A stretch of DNA of 10,884 nucleotides from contig USHA01000074.1 of assembly GCA_900554325.1 (NCBI GenBank), positions 1-10,884 of the forward strand, in the 5' to 3' direction. The translations under genes and the position numbers were made by a program. This document shows, piece after piece, positions 1 to 6,661 of the stretch. Within the stretch, counting starts at the first letter, position 1, and each line of letters opens with the position of its first letter. Origin of the DNA: an uncultured Collinsella sp. GTDB taxonomy: Bacteria; Actinomycetota; Coriobacteriia; Coriobacteriales; Coriobacteriaceae. The notes below the pieces were generated by a model. The model ran no database searches. It was given only the letters and a program-made list of their open reading frames with translations, and had not been told where the DNA came from.

Positions 1-272
1 CCGTCGAACAGCCTGATCATGTCATCGTGCACCTCGGCGTTGTATTCCCGGTACACACGGCACAGCTCCTCGTGCACGGCCGGGTCATCCGTGAAATCCC
101 ACATCTGGGTGTTGAGGGGCTGTCCCACCTTGGCCATGAGACGCTCGTCGGGGATAGCCTCGCGCAGCACCGTGCGCGCCGTGTAGCGAAACGTGGCGAG
201 CAGCAGATCGTGCGTATCGAGCAAGGTCCCGTCCAGGTCGAACAGAACGGCTTGCATATCGTGTGATACCAT
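1..272 (-). CDS. HAD-superfamily phosphatase, PpaX/phosphoglycolate phosphatase-like (partial, 3' end outside window)
   Basis: Only the first 90 or so codons are present; the rest lies beyond base 1. The protein opens with the HAD nucleophile motif (residues 10-17, LFDLDGTL), in which Asp12 would be the nucleophile and Asp14 the acid/base. A helical cap-type segment follows, with GQPL near 50-53 and YREYNAEVHDDM near 74-85. That pattern resembles the pyrophosphatase PpaX and Gph-type phosphoglycolate phosphatases, soluble Mg-dependent enzymes acting on small phosphorylated substrates; the substrate cannot be told from this fragment. I chose the ATG at 272 because AAGGA lies 4 bases upstream. 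In-frame ATGs at 284 and 257 are alternatives. The gene follows moaC-mobB in the same direction after 183 bases, so read-through from the moa genes is possible, but no molybdenum-cofactor role is implied. Confidence 0.85.
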   Translation of the reverse strand, partial: MVSHDMQAVLFDLDGTLLDTHDLLLATFRYTARTVLREAIPDERLMAKVGQPLNTQMWDFTDDPAVHEELCRVYREYNAEVHDDMIRLFD

Positions 273-284
273 ACCATCCTTCAT

Positions 285-455
285 TTCCGTTATGCGATTC
301 GCGCGAAGCGCGAACAAGAACTCGCAGGTTGGCGCAGTAAGTCAGCGAGAGGCGCCCTGACGCCCGAGATCGCGGGGAGGGCGAGGGCGAAGCGTACTTC
401 GGTACGCGAGCGACGGCTTGAGGGGCGAGATGGGGTGCTTGGGGCCGGCGCAGCG
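285..455. repeat. Intergenic segment with two perfect hairpins, probably a dispersed repeat
   Basis: No gene is supported between moaC-mobB and the HAD gene. Two perfect inverted repeats are visible. At 298-314, TTCGCGC and GCGCGAA flank a 3-base loop. At 392-407, GCGTAC and GTACGC flank a TTCG loop, which on the plus strand is the very stable cUUCGg tetraloop. No T-run follows either stem on the minus strand, so neither is a convincing terminator. The segment stays open in a minus-strand frame and gives a Ser/Pro/Arg-rich, low-complexity translation. I recall similar translations as stray tails in Collinsella annotations, which suggests a dispersed intergenic repeat. The hairpins are seen directly; the repeat status is inference. 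Confidence 0.4.
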
Positions 456-1763
456 TCAAGCCTGAAGATGGTCTTGGATCAGGTCGCAAATGGCTCGGGC
501 GTCGTTGATGTTGATGGCTCGGGTCGCAAAGCCGGCGTCGAAGGCCTGGCGCGCCAGGGCCTCGTTGCAGGCTAGGGCCAGTGTGCGGCCGTCGACCAGA
601 TCGAGCGAGCTCTTGCCACGCAGACGGTCGACACCGGAGCGCGCGACCACGATATTGTCGAAGCCCTCGGTCTTGTAGCCCTCGATGATCACCACGTCGA
701 CATCGTTGTAACGCGACAGCAGCTCGCGGGCGGTCATCTCGTCCTCCTCGCGCGTGTCGGCGTACTCCGCCCAGCGCGTGGCGCATATGAGGCCCACGTG
801 CTTGGAGCCTGCCTGGTGATGGCGCCAGGTGTCCTTAGCGGGCACGTCGATGTCGAAGCCGTGATGTCCATGATGCTTGAGCGAGCCCACGCGCAGGCCA
901 CGGCGGGTAAGCTCGGCGATAACCTTCTCGACGAGCGTGGTCTTGCCCGAGTTCTGGTAGCCGATAAACGCGATTGCTGGAACGGCCGGTGTCGGAGCTG
1001 CGGGCGCGACGGCGACGGGTGCGCTCGCGGGCGCGGCACCGTCAGCAGCCACGGCCTCAACAGCAGCGGCTTGACGTTCGGCACGATTCCACACGCCCGA
1101 GCGGCCTCCCTCTTTGTGCAGAAGGCGCACGTCGACGATTTCCATGCCGCGATCGACCGCCTTGCACATGTCATAGATCGTTAGGCACGCGGCGCTCGCC
1201 CCAGTCAGAGCCTCCATCTCGATACCCGTCTTGCCCGTCACGCCCGCCGTAACCAGCACGTGAAAGCCAACCTGTCCGTCCGCGCGCGCCGGTGCCCAGC
1301 CCTCGGGCACGTCATCGACAGGCGTCCCCGCCGGAGCGATGGGCGCAATATCGCACTTGCTCTTGGTAATGAGCAACGGATGGCACATGGGAATGATGTC
1401 GCTCGTGCGCTTGATGGCCATGATGCCCGCCACGCGTGCGCAGGCAAGCACGTCGCCCTTTTTTGCGCGGTCCTGCAGCACCATGGCCTGCGTCTCGGGG
1501 TGCATGAGGATGGTGCCCTCGGCGATGGCGATGCGATGGGTCTCAGCCTTGTCGGACACGTCGACCATGCGTACCTCGCCCTTGGCGTCCACGTGCGTCA
1601 GCTCGTCGCGACGGGCGTCGCGGGCGGGCTCGGTCGCAGCGCTGGCAGTCGGCTGCGCGGACGCATCGGCGTTACCAGCATTCGCCGCAGCCGTGACTTT
1701 GTGGGCAGACATCGCGGCCCTGCGAGCGGCCTTGGTGGCATCGGCGTACCTGCTCTTGGCCAT
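456..1763 (-). CDS. Fused MoaC-MobB: cyclic pyranopterin monophosphate synthase plus molybdopterin-guanine dinucleotide biosynthesis GTPase domain
   Basis: This is a 435-residue two-domain protein. Residues 1-53 are an Ala-rich low-complexity extension. Residues 54-228 are MoaC: LTHVDAKGEVRMVDVS, MCHPL at 126-130, GKTGIEMEALTGAS at 177-190 and IYDMCKAV at 196-203 with the catalytic-type Asp198 and Lys201. MoaC turns the MoaA product into cyclic pyranopterin monophosphate. An Ala/Pro linker (230-262) leads to MobB: P-loop GYQNSGKTTL at 268-277, KHHGHHGFDIDVPAKDTWRH at 296-315 and EGYK at 361-364. MobB is a GTP-binding accessory to MobA in making the guanine dinucleotide cofactor. MoaC alone is about 160 residues and MobB about 170, so both domains look complete, with a roughly 20-residue insertion at 142-163. 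The ATG at 1763 follows GGAGG by 8 bases and lies 4 bases after the moaA stop, so the two are probably co-translated. An upstream in-frame start at 1808 would overlap moaA and was rejected. Confidence 0.93.
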   Translation of the reverse strand: MAKSRYADATKAARRAAMSAHKVTAAANAGNADASAQPTASAATEPARDARRDELTHVDAKGEVRMVDVSDKAETHRIAIAEGTILMHPETQAMVLQDRAKKGDVLACARVAGIMAIKRTSDIIPMCHPLLITKSKCDIAPIAPAGTPVDDVPEGWAPARADGQVGFHVLVTAGVTGKTGIEMEALTGASAACLTIYDMCKAVDRGMEIVDVRLLHKEGGRSGVWNRAERQAAAVEAVAADGAAPASAPVAVAPAAPTPAVPAIAFIGYQNSGKTTLVEKVIAELTRRGLRVGSLKHHGHHGFDIDVPAKDTWRHHQAGSKHVGLICATRWAEYADTREEDEMTARELLSRYNDVDVVIIEGYKTEGFDNIVVARSGVDRLRGKSSLDLVDGRTLALACNEALARQAFDAGFATRAININDARAICDLIQDHLQA

Positions 1764-1767
1764 ATGA

Positions 1768-2823
1768 TCATCCTCCGATTTGGGACATAAATCGTTGCGT
1801 GCCCTCAATTATCGCGTGTTCCTGCGGTTTGTGGGCCACGGCATCGCGCCAAATCGAAAGTACCTGCATATCATCACCACGGCGCAGGGCGTCGCGCACC
1901 GAATACTCGGCATCGCTGAACAAACAGGGGCGCACGCTGCCGTCCGCCGTCAGGCGCAGACGGTTGCAGCTCGCGCAAAAATGGTTGGACATGGCGCTGA
2001 TAAAGCCGACCGTGCCCGCCGCTCCTGGAAAACGCCAGTATCGCGCGGGACCCGCGCCGGCAGGGGCGTCGTTGGTCTCGAGCGGCTCAAGCTCACCCAG
2101 GCCAACCGCAGCGGCCCCGGCATTGATGCGCGCTCGCAGCTCGTCACTCGGTACGGTGTCGCTTGCGTCCCACAGCTCGGGATTGAGCGTGGGCGCATGC
2201 GGGTCCACGGCGCAATGCGAGCTCGTTCGCTCGTCGCCAATGGGCATGTATTCGATAAAGCGCAGGTGGATGGGTCGGTCGAGCGTGAGCCGCGCAAGGG
2301 CCGCCACATCCTGGTTGAGTCGGCGCACCACAACGCAGTTGACCTTAACGGGCTCAAAGCCCCAAGCCAGCGCCGCGTCGATGCCAGCCATGGTCTGCTC
2401 GAGTCGACCTAGACGCGTGATCTTTCCAAACAGCAAGGGGTCGAGCGTATCGAGGGAGATGTTGACGCGGTTAAGCCCGGCATCTTTGAGCTGCGGTGCC
2501 AGCTTGGGCAGCAGGGCACCATTGGTGGTAAGTGAGATGTCCTTGATCTGCGGAATCGCGCGGATGTCGCGAATGAGCGGGATGATGCGGCGGCTGACCA
2601 GCGGCTCGCCACCCGTCAGGCGCACGCGGCGAATGCCCTCCCCCGCCACCAAGCGCACAAAGCGGGCTATTTCCTCGGCACTGAGCAGCTCGTCGTGCGC
2701 GCGGGGTGCCACGCCAACGGCCGGCATGCAGTAAATACAGCGGAAATTGCACTTGTCGGTAACGGCAATGCGCAGGTAGTTGATATCGCGGCCAAAGCCG
2801 TCATGTTGCACGCGCCCGTCCAC
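1768..2823 (-). CDS. moaA: GTP 3',8-cyclase MoaA (radical SAM, molybdenum cofactor biosynthesis)
   Basis: The 351-residue protein carries out the first step of molybdenum cofactor synthesis, rearranging GTP to 3',8-cyclo-dihydro-GTP for MoaC. The N-terminal radical-SAM cluster motif CX3CX2C is at Cys25, Cys29 and Cys32. GGEP at 71-74 is the S-adenosylmethionine contact. The second, GTP-binding cluster uses CX2CX13C at Cys283, Cys286 and Cys300. The protein ends in the conserved Gly-Gly (350-351) that inserts into the active site in this family. Length fits (usually 325-350). The start is GTG at 2823, with GGGGAGG five bases upstream; no better ATG is near. It is the first gene of the moaA / moaC-mobB pair. 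No other moa or moe gene is in the window. Confidence 0.97.
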   Translation of the reverse strand: MDGRVQHDGFGRDINYLRIAVTDKCNFRCIYCMPAVGVAPRAHDELLSAEEIARFVRLVAGEGIRRVRLTGGEPLVSRRIIPLIRDIRAIPQIKDISLTTNGALLPKLAPQLKDAGLNRVNISLDTLDPLLFGKITRLGRLEQTMAGIDAALAWGFEPVKVNCVVVRRLNQDVAALARLTLDRPIHLRFIEYMPIGDERTSSHCAVDPHAPTLNPELWDASDTVPSDELRARINAGAAAVGLGELEPLETNDAPAGAGPARYWRFPGAAGTVGFISAMSNHFCASCNRLRLTADGSVRPCLFSDAEYSVRDALRRGDDMQVLSIWRDAVAHKPQEHAIIEGTQRFMSQIGG

Positions 2824-2828
2824 GCAGT

Positions 2829-2882
2829 CCTCCCCTCGTGCAGCGATTTATTCTTCGGGAAACATAATACCGCACGAGAGAA
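2829..2882 (-). promoter_or_regulatory. Possible stem sequestering the moaA ribosome binding site
   Basis: On the minus strand TTCTCTCGTGC (2882 to 2872) can pair with GCACGAGGGGA (2841 to 2831), giving 11 pairs with two G-U wobbles around a 30-base loop. Four bases of the moaA GGGAGG site lie in the stem, so folding could reduce translation. A TATTAT box (plus 2864-2869) within the loop could instead be a -10 element, but no good -35 sits at the right distance; if it is used, the left arm would not be transcribed. I do not recognise the molybdenum-cofactor riboswitch consensus here. The pairing is seen; a regulatory role is inference. Confidence 0.35.
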
Positions 2883-2959
2883 TCATGCCGACACCCGTAC
2901 GACAGGACAGGTCGCCTCGAACAAAACGGACCTTCCGAGCCCATCCTCAACACACAGAC

Positions 2960-3016
2960 CATCACAACAATCGATGCTTTTTCCGTTTTTGGCAAAAAAC
3001 GTCGAATGTTGTGATG
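2960..3016. repeat. 57-bp palindromic repeat, copy 1
   Basis: Two 17-base arms (2960-2976 and 3000-3016) pair with one mismatch and one wobble around a 23-base T/A-rich centre, which itself can pair TTTTT with AAAAA and CC with GG. A second copy at 4202-4258 matches 53 of 57 bases in the same orientation. This copy lies between the 3' end of the nuclease-like gene and moaA. No T-run follows the stem on either strand, so it is not a simple terminator. It resembles a REP/PU-type or small dispersed palindromic element. I recall its translated form (QHSTFFAK...CCDG) as common in Collinsella small hypothetical proteins; that is unverified. Confidence 0.85.
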
Positions 3017-3058
3017 CTTTGCCTGCCCACGGCACCCCGCAGAAGGACCGGAACGTCC

Positions 3059-4096
3059 CTAAAGGCCGCCGTCCCAGTGCCGAATCACGAATTCTCGTAG
3101 GTCGTTCTGACGTTTCTGGAACGCTTCGCTTCGGTCGCACTTAAGGCCCATAGCGAGCGCGATGGCATTCATTGCCCGATGCAATTGCAGTTGATGGGCA
3201 AACTGAGTCCCGGTGAGGACGATCATCCTAAAGCCCAGCGCGCTCAGCACGGTCATACGCTCCGCATCCGACGCGCTGCGCTGTTTATCAAGATGGTCCG
3301 AGCCGTTGTATTCAATCCCCGTACCGCTCGCGGGCGCATATACGTCGATCTCGAAATACCCGGCCTTAGCAAGATACTTGAACTCGTTGGGAACATCGAC
3401 CCGATGGTTGAGCTCGATCTTGGCGTATCCCAGCCCGCCCTGGGAACGTTTCGCTACGACCATGATTGCGGCGGCCGTCTCCATGGGCGACCGTGCGCCA
3501 TCGTGCACGCGCTTGAGCACGGCGGCCGCGCGTATGGCCCCCTGACGAGATCGGTTCTCATTGCAATAAGCAATCAAATCGGCAACGGTATACCTCTGCC
3601 CTATCTCGATATAATCGCCTGTCGACAGATGATTCAAATGGTATCGGGCGCAAATTTCATACCCATATTCCAGCTGCTCGGGCTCGCTCATCCACGAACC
3701 CGCCTGGACAAAGCACATGGCCTCATCAACCACTAGAAGGCCCTCTGCCACCTCGATAAGATGGCCTGGAGGTATCGGCGCCCCAAACACGTGGCACCTA
3801 AATCCAGCCGGCGTCGAGCGCTCAAAATCGAAGTTGACGAGCGTGTCGATATGATCGAGTTCTTCTCGTGGAATACCGAGCGAAACCAGATAGTCGGTAA
3901 CGATCCCAACTGCCGTTGAAGCCCTCAGCCCCTTGGCATCGAGTCCCAATTTGGGCAGGCTCGCGGTCGGCTCCGCCTCGTTAACAAGCGAGTCCTCATC
4001 GTATAGGCTGCTTGCTCGCGAGAGCGGCTCGGACGGGCGCGCCACGTTGTGGTACAGCCAGGCAGTCTTATGGGACAGGACGATCGGCAGGTCCAT
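3059..4096 (-). CDS. PD-(D/E)XK / DUF559-like nuclease-type protein with AbiEi-like layout
   Basis: This 345-residue soluble protein has no signal peptide or membrane segment. Residues 60-190 (including GFRCHVFGAP and VVDEAMCFVQAG) resemble the middle part of AbiEi-like antitoxin/nuclease proteins. The C-terminal part carries a Vsr/DUF559-type nuclease pattern: SPMET at 203-207 (Glu206), a Gly-Gly then an LN turn near 220-230, FEIDVYAP at 248-255 (Asp251), IEYNGSDH at 261-268 (Glu262, His268), then DAER near 277-280 and LGFRMIVLT at 287-295. Relatives usually read EYDG where this has EYNG. The cellular role of the family is not established; defence or toxin-antitoxin functions are suggested for some, but no partner gene lies here. 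ATG 4096 follows GGAGG by 4 bases. The gene sits alone between two copies of a 57-bp palindrome, which hints that it is accessory DNA inserted between moaA and the efflux operon. Confidence 0.8.
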   Translation of the reverse strand: MDLPIVLSHKTAWLYHNVARPSEPLSRASSLYDEDSLVNEAEPTASLPKLGLDAKGLRASTAVGIVTDYLVSLGIPREELDHIDTLVNFDFERSTPAGFRCHVFGAPIPPGHLIEVAEGLLVVDEAMCFVQAGSWMSEPEQLEYGYEICARYHLNHLSTGDYIEIGQRYTVADLIAYCNENRSRQGAIRAAAVLKRVHDGARSPMETAAAIMVVAKRSQGGLGYAKIELNHRVDVPNEFKYLAKAGYFEIDVYAPASGTGIEYNGSDHLDKQRSASDAERMTVLSALGFRMIVLTGTQFAHQLQLHRAMNAIALAMGLKCDRSEAFQKRQNDLREFVIRHWDGGL

Positions 4097-4201
4097 GAGC
4101 CCTCCAATGGAGTCGGATAACCAACCTTATTCCCCTGCCCACGGGTCCGCACACCTTCGTGCGCAAGAAAGCGATTCCACCCGGTCGAGTGGTAGAAAAA
4201 C

Positions 4202-4258
4202 CATCACAACATTCGATGCTTTTCCCGATTTTGGCAAAAAACGTCGAATGTTGCGATG
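4202..4258. repeat. 57-bp palindromic repeat, copy 2
   Basis: The arms 4202-4218 and 4242-4258 pair with one A-C mismatch and one wobble around a 23-base centre. The pairing extends outward by five more pairs (AAACC against GGTTT, to 4198 and 4262). It differs from copy 1 at only four positions and has the same orientation. The two copies stand about 1.24 kb apart and enclose only the nuclease-like gene. Confidence 0.85.
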
Positions 4259-4343
4259 GTTTGAGGCGAGATGAGGGGCACGGAGGGATCAAAGCATCGT
4301 GCTTGGAGCGTGACTTTTTTTCGCACCGTCGTCATCAATAACC

Positions 4344-4374
4344 TTGACTCTACAATCGTTGTAGGGTTTTCACT
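4344..4374 (+). promoter_or_regulatory. MerR-family operator/promoter in front of the MATE gene
   Basis: The -35 TTGACT (4344-4349) and -10 TTCACT (4369-4374) are separated by 19 bases instead of the usual 17. That over-long spacer is the hallmark of promoters that MerR proteins activate by twisting DNA. Centred in the spacer is a perfect dyad, CTACAA-TCG-TTGTAG (4350-4364). The arrangement closely follows the known BmrR-type layout. Transcription should start near 4381, giving a leader of about 33 bases before the ATG at 4415. The likely activator is the MerR protein encoded at 5816-6661. Sequence layout is seen; the pairing with that regulator is inference. Confidence 0.85.
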
Positions 4375-4414
4375 ACACTGGTACGTAAACGAACCCAGCC
4401 AGAAAGCCCCGCCC

Positions 4415-5761
4415 ATGGAACACGACCTCACACGCGGCAATGTCCTTAAGACCATCGCGGTCTTTGCCCTGCCTTATATGCTCTCGTACTTTTTACAGAT
4501 GCTCTACGGCATGGCCGACCTGTACATGATGGGGCAGTTTAGCGGCGCCGCCGGCATCACCGCCGTTGGCAATGGCGCGCAGACGCTCTATATCATTACC
4601 GTAACGCTTGTGGGCCTGGCCATGGGAACGACGGTTATCGTCGGCCACGCCGTGGGCTCGCGCCGGTTTGACCGCGCCGAGACCGCCATCGGCAACACCA
4701 TCACGCTCTTTATGGGCGTCTCGGTGGTGCTGGCCGCTGTCCTGCTTGCATTGTGTCCGCAGATTGTGGCACTCATTGGCACGCCGGCCGAGGCAGTCGA
4801 AGGAACCGCCGCCTACCTGCGTATCTGCTTTGTCGGCATTCCGTTTATCGCCGCATACAACATTCTTTCGGCCATCTTTCGCGGGCTGGGCGATTCGCGC
4901 TCGCCCATGTACGTGATCGGCGTGGCGTGCATCATTAACATCGCGCTCGATTTTCTGTTTATCGGCCACATGGGGCTCGGCCCCGTGGGCGCGGCGCTCG
5001 GCACGGTAACCGCGCAGACGGCCAGCGTTGCCCTCGCGCTCGTGTGGCTCAAGAGCCGCCGCACGAACATCCACGTTAAGCGCAGCGACCTGCGCCCCCA
5101 GCCCGAGGTGCTCGGCAGCATTCTTAAGATCGGCGTGCCCGTGGCCGTACAGGACGGCTGCATCCAGGTGGCGTTTATGTTTATCACCGTCATCGCCAAC
5201 CATCGCGGCCTGGTCGACGCCGCCGCCGTGGGCCTGGTCGAGAAGATGATCAGCTTTTTGTTCATTGTGCCGAGTTCCATGGGTGCCACCGTCAGCGCGC
5301 TCACGGCGCAAAACGCCGGCGCGGGCAAGGGCGATCGTGCGCGTCAGGTACTCAAAGACGCCATGACGATCTCGGTGGTGTACGGCTGCCTGATCACGGT
5401 GCTGATGTGGTTGGTGGCACCGGCGTTTATTGGCTTTTTTGCCAAGGACGCTGCAGTAGTCGCGGCCGGCACCGGTTATATGCGCAGCTACATTTTCGAC
5501 GCGATTTTTGCCGGCATCCACATTTGCTTTAGCGGCTTTTTCGCTGCGTATGGCAAGAGTTACATCGGCTTTGCGCACAACGTGCTAGCCGTGGCGCTCA
5601 TTCGCGTGCCGGGCGCGTGGCTGCTGTCGAATGCCTATTCCGACACGCTGTTTCCCATGGGCATCGCTTCGCCGTGCGGATCGATTTTGTCGGCAGTCAT
5701 CTGTGTTATCGCGTTTACCGTGCTCAACCGGCGCGGGGCTTTTGACAAGTTGGCAGCGTAG
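4415..5761 (+). CDS. MATE-family multidrug efflux transporter
   Basis: This 448-residue inner-membrane protein is almost entirely hydrophobic segments, consistent with the 12-helix MATE fold (two MatE repeats). MATE pumps export cationic drugs and other compounds using a sodium or proton gradient. Family landmarks: N-terminal LTRGNVLKTIAVFALPYMLS (5-24), YGMADLYMMGQFSG (31-44), IFRGLGDSRSP (154-164), NIALDFLFI (175-183), and AQNAGAGKGDRARQ (298-311) at the start of the second half. It looks complete at normal length. I chose ATG 4415 because family similarity begins there and the mapped promoter would start transcripts near 4381, which excludes upstream in-frame starts such as 4271. The ribosome binding site is weak (AGAAAG, about 8 bases upstream). 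The MerR gene follows after 54 bases, so the two form a probable operon under the MerR promoter. The drug substrates cannot be read from sequence. Confidence 0.93.
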   Translation: MEHDLTRGNVLKTIAVFALPYMLSYFLQMLYGMADLYMMGQFSGAAGITAVGNGAQTLYIITVTLVGLAMGTTVIVGHAVGSRRFDRAETAIGNTITLFMGVSVVLAAVLLALCPQIVALIGTPAEAVEGTAAYLRICFVGIPFIAAYNILSAIFRGLGDSRSPMYVIGVACIINIALDFLFIGHMGLGPVGAALGTVTAQTASVALALVWLKSRRTNIHVKRSDLRPQPEVLGSILKIGVPVAVQDGCIQVAFMFITVIANHRGLVDAAAVGLVEKMISFLFIVPSSMGATVSALTAQNAGAGKGDRARQVLKDAMTISVVYGCLITVLMWLVAPAFIGFFAKDAAVVAAGTGYMRSYIFDAIFAGIHICFSGFFAAYGKSYIGFAHNVLAVALIRVPGAWLLSNAYSDTLFPMGIASPCGSILSAVICVIAFTVLNRRGAFDKLAA

Positions 5762-5815
5762 CGGGGCAACGCGAGCCTGGCGCCCCTCCCCGACCCCATT
5801 GAAAGGAGCGGTCCT

Positions 5816-6661
5816 GTGACCGACACGCCAAGTGAACATACTGAGGGCCTGCTCCGCATTGGCGAGGTGGCGCGCCTGTTTAACCTGAGCGTGGGGACGC
5901 TACGTCATTACGAGCAGATGGGCTTGCTGGACCCGGCGCACATCGATCCGGCAAGTGGGTACCGCTACTACGGATCGCGGCAGCTCTCCACCCTCAACAC
6001 CATCAGCCACCTGCGCGTTCTCGACTTGCCGTTGGCGCAGATTCGCGAGTTCGTGACCACGCGCGATGTGGACCTTATGCAGCGGCAGCTGGCTCAGCAG
6101 CAGAAGCTCATCGAGCGCAAGCGCCGCGAGCTCGAACGCGTGTCGCGCAAAATCGATAACCGGCTTGCTCTGCTGCACGATGCCCTGAACACCGAGCTCG
6201 ATACCATTTGCGCAATCGATGCGCCCGAGCTTCGCTGCGCCGTGTTGCGCGAACGCGTCAACCCTACCGACGCCTATGCGCTGGAGTGGCAGATTCGTCA
6301 ATTGCAGAAGGGCCAGCACGAGACCTTTGTCTTCCTGGGCAACTTGGGCGTTGGGATTAGCGCCGAACGCCTGGCCGCCGGCGACTTTGATGGCTACGAC
6401 GAGGTCTTTCTACTGCTCGATGACACCGATGAATACCTGGGCGATGTCGAGGTGCGACCCGCCGCGCGCTGCCTGACCATTAGCTTTCGCGGCACGCACG
6501 GGCAAGCGGGTCCGCGCTACGAGCAGCTGCTCGGCTATATGCGCGAGCACGGCCTGACACCCGCCGGCCCCTCGCGTGAGATTGCCCTTATCGACGACAT
6601 CATCAGCGACGACCCGGCGACCTACGTGACGCAGATCACGGTACCCGTATCGCTAGGCTAG
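5816..6661 (+). CDS. MerR-family transcriptional activator with GyrI-like effector-binding domain (BmrR type)
   Basis: This 281-residue cytosolic DNA-binding regulator has three parts. Residues 12-80 are the MerR winged helix-turn-helix: LLRIGEVARLFNLSVGTLRHYEQMGLL, then GYRYYGSRQLSTLNTI. Residues 85-125 form the Gln/Arg-rich dimerisation coiled coil. Residues 135-278 match the GyrI/BmrR ligand-binding fold, which binds amphipathic drugs. No cysteine cluster of metal-sensing MerR proteins is present. GTG 5816 is preceded by AAGGAG at 7 bases. The gene follows the MATE gene and probably shares its promoter, so the protein would activate both the pump and itself when a drug binds. The 54-base gap has a small GGGGC/GCCCC pairing but no T-run. 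The 3' end overlaps the convergent small reading frame by 9 bases. Confidence 0.94.
   Translation: MTDTPSEHTEGLLRIGEVARLFNLSVGTLRHYEQMGLLDPAHIDPASGYRYYGSRQLSTLNTISHLRVLDLPLAQIREFVTTRDVDLMQRQLAQQQKLIERKRRELERVSRKIDNRLALLHDALNTELDTICAIDAPELRCAVLRERVNPTDAYALEWQIRQLQKGQHETFVFLGNLGVGISAERLAAGDFDGYDEVFLLLDDTDEYLGDVEVRPAARCLTISFRGTHGQAGPRYEQLLGYMREHGLTPAGPSREIALIDDIISDDPATYVTQITVPVSLG

Larger units (their letters stand above)
4097..4414. other. Divergent intergenic region between nuclease-like gene and MATE gene
   Basis: This 318-base gap separates two divergently read genes. It holds palindrome copy 2 (4202-4258) and the MerR-type promoter of the MATE gene (4344-4374). A run of seven T at 4315-4321 has no stem directly before it. 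I found no convincing -35/-10 pair for the minus-strand nuclease-like gene in 4097-4200. No small gene is supported here. Confidence 0.7.

Noticed and set aside
85..786. Minus-strand open frame (233 codons) running across the moaC-mobB end and the HAD gene
   Set aside because: It is out of frame with both recognisable genes and its translation is Arg/Pro-rich shadow sequence.
1764..1808. Upstream start for MoaC-MobB at 1808
   Set aside because: It would overlap the end of moaA by 41 bases; the ATG at 1763 has a good GGAGG site and matches the usual stop-start spacing.
2824..2958. Molybdenum-cofactor riboswitch upstream of moaA
   Set aside because: I could not recognise the known consensus core; only a simple stem over the ribosome binding site is visible. 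A covariance-model scan would decide.
2960..4258. The two 57-bp repeats as a CRISPR array
   Set aside because: There are only two copies, 1.2 kb apart, each a long palindrome, with a gene between them and no spacers.
4315..4321. Run of seven T as an intrinsic terminator
   Set aside because: The nearest hairpin (AAGCA/TGCTT) ends well before the T-run, so the stem and T-run are not adjacent.
4271..4414. N-terminal extension of the MATE protein from an upstream ATG
   Set aside because: The extension crosses the MerR promoter, has no family similarity, and lies upstream of the predicted transcript start.
4493..5578. Long minus-strand open frame (361 codons) opposite the MATE gene
   Set aside because: The MATE gene on the plus strand explains this stretch, and the antisense translation is low-complexity and charged without motifs.
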